This document shows, in pieces, positions 58,769 through 64,000 of a stretch of DNA of 64,000 bases. Every line of letters starts with the position of its first letter. The stretch's first letter is position 1. A program made the position numbers and the translations under genes. A model generated the notes under the pieces. That model searched no databases, was not told the DNA's origin, and was given only the letters and a program-made list of their open reading frames with translations. This DNA is from Leucobacter aridicollis (GTDB lineage: Bacteria; Actinomycetota; Actinomycetes; Actinomycetales; Microbacteriaceae): positions 1,426,001 to 1,490,000 of the forward strand of contig NZ_JACCBD010000001.1 in NCBI RefSeq assembly GCF_013409595.1, read 5' to 3'.

Positions 58769-60226
58769 ATGAGTTCCCTGCCAGTGCCGACTCGGACCCA
58801 GTTGTTCATCGCCGGTGAGTTCACCGACGGTGCATCGACCGAGCGCGCCGACATCTTCAGCCCCTCGACGGGCGAGAAGATCGCGTCGATCCCGGTACCG
58901 ACGACCGCCGACCTCGACCTCGCCGTCGCGAAGGCCCACGAGGCGAAGACCGCGTGGCGCAAGCTCGGTGTGTTCGCGCGCGCCGAGATCTGCCACAAGG
59001 TCGGCACCGCGCTCGAGTCCCGCGTCGAGGAGCTCGCCCGCCTGCAGTCCCTCGAGCAGGGCAAGCCCTACGAGGAGTCGCTCTCCGACGTGAAGGAGGC
59101 GGCGCAGCTGTTCCACCTCCACGCGGAGGACGCCGTGCGCCTGTACGGTGAGACGCTGCCCTCGAACGACATTCAGAAGCGACAGATCACCCAGCGCGCC
59201 CCGATCGGCGTGTTCGGCATCATTACGCCGTGGAACTTCCCGCTGCTCATGTTCGCCGAGTTCGTTGCACCGGGACTCGCGACGGGCAACGCGCACGTCG
59301 TGAAGCCGCCGACGAACACGCCCCTTACCGTGCTCGCCGCGATGGACGCCCTGCTCGAGGCGGGCGTGCCCGACGGGCTCGTGTCGGTCCTGCCCGGCGA
59401 GGGTGAGTTCGGTGCTGCCCTCGTGTCGCACCCCGGCATCGACGCGGTCGGCTTCATCGGATCCTCCGCGACCGCGACCAAGATCCAGGCGACCGCCGGC
59501 CTGAAGCCGCTGCTCATCGAGGCGTCGGGCAACGGCCCCGTCGTCGTGCTCGCGGACGCGAACATCGAGCGCGCGGCGAAGGCCGCCGTCGACGGTGCCT
59601 TCTACTGCGCAGGCCAGGTGTGCTGCGCGACCGAGCGCGTGATCGTCCACAAGGACGTCCACGAGGAGTTCGTCGCAGCGGTACTCGAATACTCGAAGAC
59701 CGTTGTGCTCGGCGACCCGTTCGATCCGAACACGAACCTCGGCCCGCTGAACAACGAGGGCGTCGCAGCGAAGATGGACCGTCACATGGAGGATGCGCGC
59801 GAGCGCGGCCTCGATATCCTGCTCGGTGGCGGCCGCCGCGAGGGCCAGCCGACCGACCTGTACTACGAGTTCACCGTCGTTGACAACGTCACCACCGACA
59901 GCCTGCTGTCGCGTGAGGAGTCCTTCGGGCCCGTGCTCCCGATCATCGTCGCGGAAGACGACGACGACGCACTGCGTATCGCGAACGACGACCCGCTGGG
60001 CCTGCAGGGCGCCGTCTTCACCGAGAACCTCTCGAAGGCATTCCGCTTCATGGAGGAGATGGAGACCGGCCAGGTCGTCGTCAACGACTCCAACGGCTGG
60101 TGGGACGTAAACATGCCGTTCGGCGGCGCCGGCGGCAAGGGGACCGGCTGGGGGCGCATCGGCGGCATGTACACGCTGCACGACATGACGTACCTGCGCA
60201 CCGGTGTGATCCACATCGGCGCGTAA
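58769..60226 (+). CDS. NAD(P)-dependent aldehyde dehydrogenase (PuuC/GabD-like)
   Basis: Oxidises an aldehyde to the acid. ATG 58769 with GGAGG upstream gives 485 residues; ATG 58715 in the same frame lacks such a site. ITPWNFPLLMFAEFVAPGLA is the cofactor region, Glu251 lies in LLIEASGNGP, and the nucleophile is Cys285 in GQVCCATERV. EESFGPVLPIIV and NMPFGGAGGKGTG are typical. It is placed opposite the FAD amine oxidase, so the natural substrate is probably the aminoaldehyde it releases. Confidence 0.9.
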   Translation: MSSLPVPTRTQLFIAGEFTDGASTERADIFSPSTGEKIASIPVPTTADLDLAVAKAHEAKTAWRKLGVFARAEICHKVGTALESRVEELARLQSLEQGKPYEESLSDVKEAAQLFHLHAEDAVRLYGETLPSNDIQKRQITQRAPIGVFGIITPWNFPLLMFAEFVAPGLATGNAHVVKPPTNTPLTVLAAMDALLEAGVPDGLVSVLPGEGEFGAALVSHPGIDAVGFIGSSATATKIQATAGLKPLLIEASGNGPVVVLADANIERAAKAAVDGAFYCAGQVCCATERVIVHKDVHEEFVAAVLEYSKTVVLGDPFDPNTNLGPLNNEGVAAKMDRHMEDARERGLDILLGGGRREGQPTDLYYEFTVVDNVTTDSLLSREESFGPVLPIIVAEDDDDALRIANDDPLGLQGAVFTENLSKAFRFMEEMETGQVVVNDSNGWWDVNMPFGGAGGKGTGWGRIGGMYTLHDMTYLRTGVIHIGA

Positions 60227-60239
60227 CGCGCACCCGCGT

Positions 60240-60274
60240 GATCGGCCACGGGGCGTGGTTCCCCGTGGCCGATC
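60240..60274 (+). terminator. 14-bp hairpin after the aldehyde dehydrogenase
   Basis: GATCGGCCACGGGG (60240-60253) and its exact complement (60261-60274) are separated by 7 nt. There is no T-run, as is common for actinobacterial terminators. Confidence 0.65.
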
Positions 60275-60329
60275 GGCGCGTTGATAGATTGTGACGAGCG
60301 CGACCCCCGACCGTCTTGAAGGAGCCCCC

Positions 60330-60857
60330 ATGAAAACCGACCTCGACGACATCGACCGGCGACTCATCGCGATTCTGCAGTCGGACGGGCGGCGCTCGTT
60401 CAAGGAGATTTCCGAGGAGACCGGCATCCCCGCGTCGTCCGTGCGCTATCGCGTGCAGCGGCTCGAGGAGTCGGGGACGCTGCAGATCGTCGGGGTCGCC
60501 GACCCGCTCAGGATCGGGTTCGACAGGCTCGCCCTCGTCGGCTTGAAGTGCGAGATGGGCAAGGCGCGGCTCGTCTGTGAGGAGCTCTCGAAGCTCCCGG
60601 AGACGAGCTACGTGGTGCTCACGACCGGGCCGTTCGACGTGATGGTCGAGGTCGTGTGCCGCGACGTCGCCCACTACACGGAGTTCCTGCACGACCGGCT
60701 GCCCAAGCAAGACGGAATCATCGGCGCCGAGACGTTCTTCGTGCTCGAGGCCTACAAGCTCGCCTACGGGTGGGGCGTCGGCGACACGCCGCCAGTGCCC
60801 GCCGCGGAGGCGGAAGACGACCCAAGTGGAGAGCGCGACGAGCTCACCGCTCACTGA
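60330..60857 (+). CDS. Lrp/AsnC family transcriptional regulator
   Basis: A 175-residue regulator: N-terminal winged HTH (LDDIDRRLIAILQSDGRRSF, then ISEETGIPASSVRYRVQRLE) and a C-terminal RAM ligand-binding domain (LVGLKCEMGKARLVCEEL, GPFDVMVEVVCRD). ATG 60330 follows GAAGGAG. By position it should control the divergent amine-oxidation genes in response to an amine or amino acid. The acidic tail after the RAM domain is extra. Confidence 0.92.
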   Translation: MKTDLDDIDRRLIAILQSDGRRSFKEISEETGIPASSVRYRVQRLEESGTLQIVGVADPLRIGFDRLALVGLKCEMGKARLVCEELSKLPETSYVVLTTGPFDVMVEVVCRDVAHYTEFLHDRLPKQDGIIGAETFFVLEAYKLAYGWGVGDTPPVPAAEAEDDPSGERDELTAH

Positions 60858-60900
60858 ACACCTGCTGCGGTATGCGGCACAGTCGAAGGAGACACACACG

Positions 60901-61302
60901 ATGGCACACGACGAGACTGACGCGCCGGAGGCGGGCGACGCGCCCCTGGCCGCTGGTTCCGTGATTGACACGCTCGCGCTTGGGCTGCCTCTCGAGGACC
61001 TGCCCGCCGCGGAGGTTCGGGCGGGCGCCCCGCTGGCCGGTGCGACCGACATCGACGCCGGGCCCGGGCTGTCGCTCGGCGTCTGGGAGATGACGGCCGG
61101 GACCGCGGTCGACGTTGAGGCCGACGAGTGCTTTATCGTGCTCCGCGGCAGCGCGACGGTGACGATCTTCGGCGACGACGGCGATCCTGATTCGGTGATC
61201 GAACTTCGCCCCGGCTCGCTCGGCCGCCTCGCCGCAGGCATGCGCACCGAGTGGGTCATCCGCGAGGATCTCCGAAAGCTCTATATCCTCCCGGTGGAAT
61301 AA
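60901..61302 (+). CDS. Cupin-domain protein (DUF861/EutQ-like)
   Basis: A 133-residue protein with one cupin barrel: GLSLGVWEMTAGTAVDVEADECFIVLRGSATVTI, then RPGSLGRLAAGMRTEWVI. The E-C-F-I-V-L-R-G segment matches the DUF861 cupins seen beside putrescine and GABA genes. ATG 60901 follows AAGGAG; the frame is open from 60826. It probably forms one transcript with the Lrp gene. Function unknown; perhaps an aldehyde- or amine-handling accessory. Confidence 0.82.
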   Translation: MAHDETDAPEAGDAPLAAGSVIDTLALGLPLEDLPAAEVRAGAPLAGATDIDAGPGLSLGVWEMTAGTAVDVEADECFIVLRGSATVTIFGDDGDPDSVIELRPGSLGRLAAGMRTEWVIREDLRKLYILPVE

Positions 61303-61309
61303 CCTCCGT

Positions 61310-61345
61310 CGGTTGGCTCCCTGCGGATCTGCAGGGAGCCAACCG
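61310..61345 (+). terminator. 15-bp hairpin after the cupin gene
   Basis: CGGTTGGCTCCCTGC (61310-61324) pairs perfectly with 61331-61345 around a 6-nt loop, 7 nt past the cupin stop. Confidence 0.75.
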
Positions 61346-61402
61346 ATACTCTGCTGGAAGGGCGCCAGCTGTGGTGCGCCGCCACGTGGAAAGGACCTGG
61401 TT

Positions 61403-61744
61403 GTGATTCTCGCGTTCTCTGTCGCTCCGAGTGGGGGCGAAACGAGCTCAGACGGTTCAGTTTCGGATGCGGTCGCGCAGGCCGTTGCAATCGTGCGCGA
61501 GTCTGGGTTGCCGCACCGAACGAGCAGCATGTTCACCGAGATCGAAGGCGAGTGGGATGAGGTCTTCGACGTCGTGAAGCGCGCGACCGAGGCCGTCATG
61601 CCGTTCGGCTCGCGGATATCGCTCGTTATGAAGGCCGACATCAGGCCCGGGTTCACTGGCGAACTCGACGGCAAGCTTGAGCGCCTCGAGCAGGCGATCG
61701 AGGGCGGCGTGCCCGACGCCCGGGCCCGCGGCCGCCACAGCTAG
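61403..61744 (+). CDS. DUF77 / MTH1187-type thiamine-binding family protein
   Basis: A 113-residue ferredoxin-like alpha/beta protein: VILAFSVAPSGG at the start, SGLPHRTSSMFTEIEGEWDE in the middle, then SRISLVMKADIRPGF. This matches the YqgV/MTH1187 (DUF77) family, members of which bind thiamine or hydroxymethylpyrimidine compounds. GTG 61403 with AAGGA 7 nt upstream sets the start. It is flanked by a terminator upstream and a repeat-rich gap downstream. No thiamine riboswitch is visible. Confidence 0.82.
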   Translation: MILAFSVAPSGGETSSDGSVSDAVAQAVAIVRESGLPHRTSSMFTEIEGEWDEVFDVVKRATEAVMPFGSRISLVMKADIRPGFTGELDGKLERLEQAIEGGVPDARARGRHS

Positions 61745-61882
61745 CCGTTCTGGGGTGGGGCGCGCAGGGTGCGGCCCTCGGGGCGCCTCTGCTTGTGGTG
61801 CTGCGAGCCCCTGCCTGAGCCCGTGCTTGAGCCTGAGCTTGAGCCCGTGCTTGAGCCCTGCTGCCACGCCCACTTCCAATGT

Positions 61883-61937
61883 GATCTGCAATAGTTAGGC
61901 CCCGCCCGAGGCGTGTCGGGCATTCCACCTGCAGATC
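61883..61937. repeat. ~55-bp quasi-palindromic repeat, copy B
   Basis: Ends GATCTGCA and CTGCAGATC, with core GTGTCGGGC. Reverse-complemented, it lines up with copy A at 7102: CTGCAG, 7 nt, GCCCGACAC. Confidence 0.75.
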
Positions 61938-62072
61938 CACGGACTTATTGCGGCAACGCCTTCCCCTGCAAGCACCTGGGAGAAGCTCCGACTGAGCTGA
62001 ACTCTGTGTCCACTGACCGAAGAGCGGGGAATCCACCGCCTCCCAGAGATCTCCCTCTGCCGCTGTCTATGT

Positions 62073-62127
62073 GATCTGCAGTAGATATGCCCAGCCGCTG
62101 GCGTGTCGGGCATTCGAACTGCAGATT
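62073..62127. repeat. ~55-bp quasi-palindromic repeat, copy C
   Basis: Starts GATCTGCAGTAGATA and ends CTGCAGAT, with the same GTGTCGGGC core and spacing as copy B, 190 bp away in the same orientation. Confidence 0.75.
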
Positions 62128-62315
62128 GCAGTGGGTGCGGGTGCTTGGTGTGGCTGTGACTGGTGCTGGCTGCGGGTGCGGGTGCTGGCTGCGGCTGTGG
62201 CTGTGGCTGTGACTGGTGCTGGCTGTGGGTATGGGTGCGGCTGTGGCAGGGCGGACGAGCCCGCAGCAAGGGCACCGTGGCGCGGGCCGCCCGCCAGCCC
62301 TGATAGGGTTATCGA

Positions 62316-62579
62316 GTGAAAACCTTCGACACGCTCTTCGCCGAGCTCGCCGAGAAGGCCGCATCGCGGCCCGAAGGCAGCGACACTGTCGCCCGGCTGG
62401 ACGCTGGCGTGCATTCGATCGGGAAGAAGATCGTCGAAGAGGCGGCAGAGGTCTGGATGGCGGCCGAGTACGAGTCGCAAGAGGCCTGCGCCGAGGAGAT
62501 CAGCCAGCTGCTGTACCACCTTCAGGTGCTCATGCTCGCAAAGGGCATGACCCTCGAAGACGTGTACACGCATCTGTAG
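62316..62579 (+). CDS. hisE: Phosphoribosyl-ATP pyrophosphatase
   Basis: Second step of histidine biosynthesis. It has 87 residues: [21 protein letters not shown], then [18 protein letters not shown] with the metal-binding E-E-A-x-E, and [17 protein letters not shown] 62316 has TAGGGT exactly 6 nt upstream, so it is probably leaderless. hisG follows after 105 bp. Confidence 0.95.
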   Translation: MKTFDTLFAELAEKAASRPEGSDTVARLDAGVHSIGKKIVEEAAEVWMAAEYESQEACAEEISQLLYHLQVLMLAKGMTLEDVYTHL

Positions 62580-62684
62580 CGTCGACGCTCGGCTTGAGCC
62601 ATGCGTCGGCGCGTTTCGCTGACCTTTAAAACTCACTCGGCCGAAACACACTCGTGCGCCGGCCACGATGGAAGGACATTCCAC

Positions 62685-63527
62685 ATGCTGCGCATCGCAG
62701 TTCCGAACAAGGGCTCGCTGTCAGAGATTGCCGCGGAGATGCTCGCGGAGGCCGGCTACTCCGGCCGCAAGGATTCCCGCAAGCTTGTTCACGCGGACCC
62801 GAAGAACGACGTCGAGTTCTTCTACCTCCGACCCCGCGACATCGCTACGTACGTCGGCTCGGGTGCGCTCGATGTCGGCATCACCGGCCGCGACCTGCTG
62901 CTCGATTCCGGTTCCGAGGCGCACGAGATCGCGGAGCTCGACTTCGCGGACTCGACGTTCCGGTTCGCCTCGCCCGCCGAGGGCGACATCAAGGAACTCA
63001 CAGACCTGCAGGGCAAGCGCGTCGCGACGAGCTACCCGCTGCTCGTCGACACGTTCCTGCGCAAGCACGGCGTCGAGTCGACGCTCGTGAAGCTTGACGG
63101 CGCCGTCGAGTCGGCGGTGCAGCTCGGCGTTGCCGATGCCGTCGCCGACGTCGTCTCAACGGGCGCGACCCTGCGCGCGGCTGGCCTCGAGATCTTCGGC
63201 CCCGTCATTCTGGATTCGACGGCCGTGCTCATTGGGGGCCCGAGCCAGCACCCCGGCATGGAGCGCCTCATGCGTCGGCTGCGCGGCGTGCTCGTCGCCC
63301 GGAAGTTCGTCATCATGGACTACGACCTGCCGGTCGCGCACCTCGACGACGCGATCGCCGTCGCAGGCGGCATTGAGTCGCCAACCGTGTCGCCGCTGCG
63401 CGACGAGGAATGGGTCGCGGTACGCGTCATGGTTCCGTCCGATGACGCAAACACGATCATGGACAGGCTCTACGATCTCGGCGCCCGTGCGATTCTCGTG
63501 ACCGCGATCCACGCCGCACGCCTGTAA
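62685..63527 (+). CDS. hisG: ATP phosphoribosyltransferase, long form
   Basis: First committed step of histidine synthesis, feedback-controlled by His. It has 280 residues, so it carries the C-terminal regulatory domain. Key segments: [40 protein letters not shown], and [20 protein letters not shown] for PRPP binding. ATG 62685 with GAAGGA upstream is used; the frame is open from 62601. hisF begins 14 nt later. Confidence 0.96.
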   Translation: MLRIAVPNKGSLSEIAAEMLAEAGYSGRKDSRKLVHADPKNDVEFFYLRPRDIATYVGSGALDVGITGRDLLLDSGSEAHEIAELDFADSTFRFASPAEGDIKELTDLQGKRVATSYPLLVDTFLRKHGVESTLVKLDGAVESAVQLGVADAVADVVSTGATLRAAGLEIFGPVILDSTAVLIGGPSQHPGMERLMRRLRGVLVARKFVIMDYDLPVAHLDDAIAVAGGIESPTVSPLRDEEWVAVRVMVPSDDANTIMDRLYDLGARAILVTAIHAARL

Positions 63528-63541
63528 AGGGAGGGACGCAG

Positions 63542-64000
63542 ATGTCTGTTGCAGTACGCGTGATTCCCTGTCTCGACGTCGCCGGTGGCCGCGTCGTGAA
63601 GGGCGTGAACTTTCTGAATCTCCAGGACGCTGGCGACCCCGTCGAACTTGCCGCGAAGTACGCCGAGCAGGGCGCCGACGAGCTCACGTTCCTCGATGTG
63701 ACCGCGACCGTTGACGGCCGCGCGACAACCTATGACGTGGTGCGTCGCACCGCCGAGCAGGTCTTTATCCCGCTCACCGTCGGCGGCGGCGTGCGCGAGG
63801 TCGACGACGTCGCGCGTCTGCTCGAGGTCGGCGCTGACAAGGTCGGCATCAACTCGGGCGCGATCGCCCGCCCGGCGGTGATCGGCGAGATCGCCGACCG
63901 CTTCGGCGCGCAGGTGCTCGTGCTGTCGCTCGACGTGCGGCGCAGCGATCGGACGCCGAGCGGTTTCGTCGTGACGACGCACGGCGGCAAGCGCGAGACA
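63542..64000 (+). CDS. hisF: Imidazole glycerol phosphate synthase cyclase subunit HisF, 5' part
   Basis: TIM-barrel synthase subunit that joins PRFAR and ammonia. The first 153 residues are visible and the gene runs off the window. [18 protein letters not shown] carries the catalytic Asp near residue 11, [18 protein letters not shown] and [14 protein letters not shown] follow. The second Asp (LSLDVRR) is present. GGGAGGGA precedes ATG 63542. Confidence 0.96.
   Translation, partial: MSVAVRVIPCLDVAGGRVVKGVNFLNLQDAGDPVELAAKYAEQGADELTFLDVTATVDGRATTYDVVRRTAEQVFIPLTVGGGVREVDDVARLLEVGADKVGINSGAIARPAVIGEIADRFGAQVLVLSLDVRRSDRTPSGFVVTTHGGKRET

Larger units (their letters stand above)
61745..62315. 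repeat. 571-bp non-coding repeat region before hisE
   Basis: No credible gene. It holds hexamer repeats of the TGAGCC type (about 61816-61858), two diverged ~55-bp quasi-palindromes, and a long GGCTGT/GGTGCT hexamer tract on the plus strand (about 62132-62258). TAGGGT at 62304-62309 is the hisE -10. Confidence 0.75.

Noticed and set aside
61303..61402. Thiamine riboswitch before the DUF77 gene
   Set aside because: Only a simple 15-bp hairpin directly after the cupin stop; no TPP-aptamer conserved segments, so a terminator is more likely.

Overview
The window is a GC-rich, tightly packed chromosome segment from an actinobacterium, most likely a Microbacteriaceae/Leucobacter-like member of the Micrococcales. 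The evidence is the gene order plsC-aroG-Ser/Thr kinase-Rv2175c homologue-polyprenyl synthase-DUF3040-mraZ, followed by an actinobacterial dcw cluster. GTG and TTG starts are frequent, 1-4 nt start/stop overlaps are common, and many genes look leaderless. The MurE specificity motif is not the diaminopimelate type, which fits the B-type peptidoglycan of that family. No rRNA, tRNA or CRISPR was recognised.

Layout. 1-6930: lipid and aromatic precursor genes (acyl-CoA ligase fragment, plsC, aroG), a PASTA-domain kinase with a divergent small DNA-binding protein, a prenyl synthase and a DUF3040 membrane protein. 6983-7355: a regulatory/repeat stretch with 26-bp tandem repeats, one copy of a ~55-bp quasi-palindrome and a MraZ box. 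7356-24307: mraZ, rsmH, ftsL, ftsI, murE, murF, mraY, murD, ftsW, murG, an MFS transporter, murC, ftsQ, ftsZ, which make and insert lipid II at the septum. 24317-26556: YggS-type PLP protein, sepF, yggT, divIVA (Z-ring anchoring and polar growth). 26564-33986: lspA, rluD-like, dnaE, nadE, msrA, a Pr6Pr membrane protein. 33990-40089: a second ssb, a lipoprotein, an APH(3')-like kinase, ettA, two thioesterases, one hypothetical gene. 40121-43792: rpoZ, metK, priA (degenerate).

43793-51614 is accessory. It holds a 26-bp perfect inverted repeat, a solitary trpB, an IS481-family element, and a SWIM-zinc-finger gene overlapping a very large DUF6493-like gene. The IS sits exactly inside the trp transcription attenuator. 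The leader peptide with tandem Trp codons (M-Q-I-V-I-Q-W-W-A-A) and its promoter lie on one side, and the terminator hairpin plus trpB lie on the other. The IS is flanked by a CCTAGG duplication, which also supplies the transposase stop codon.

51665-56487 returns to conserved genes (fmt, rsmB, an MFS exporter, rpe). 56540-62315 is a second accessory block: an SMR exporter, a divergent amine-catabolism locus (FAD oxidase versus aldehyde dehydrogenase, Lrp regulator, cupin), a DUF77 protein and about 570 bp of non-coding repeats with two more copies of the ~55-bp quasi-palindrome. hisE, hisG and the start of hisF close the window.

The best leads are the IS-split trp attenuator, the ~55-bp quasi-palindrome family, the 26-bp inverted repeat between priA and trpB, the SWIM/DUF6493 pair, and the widespread leaderless arrangement (TANNNT exactly 6-7 nt before the start codon) at about a dozen genes.
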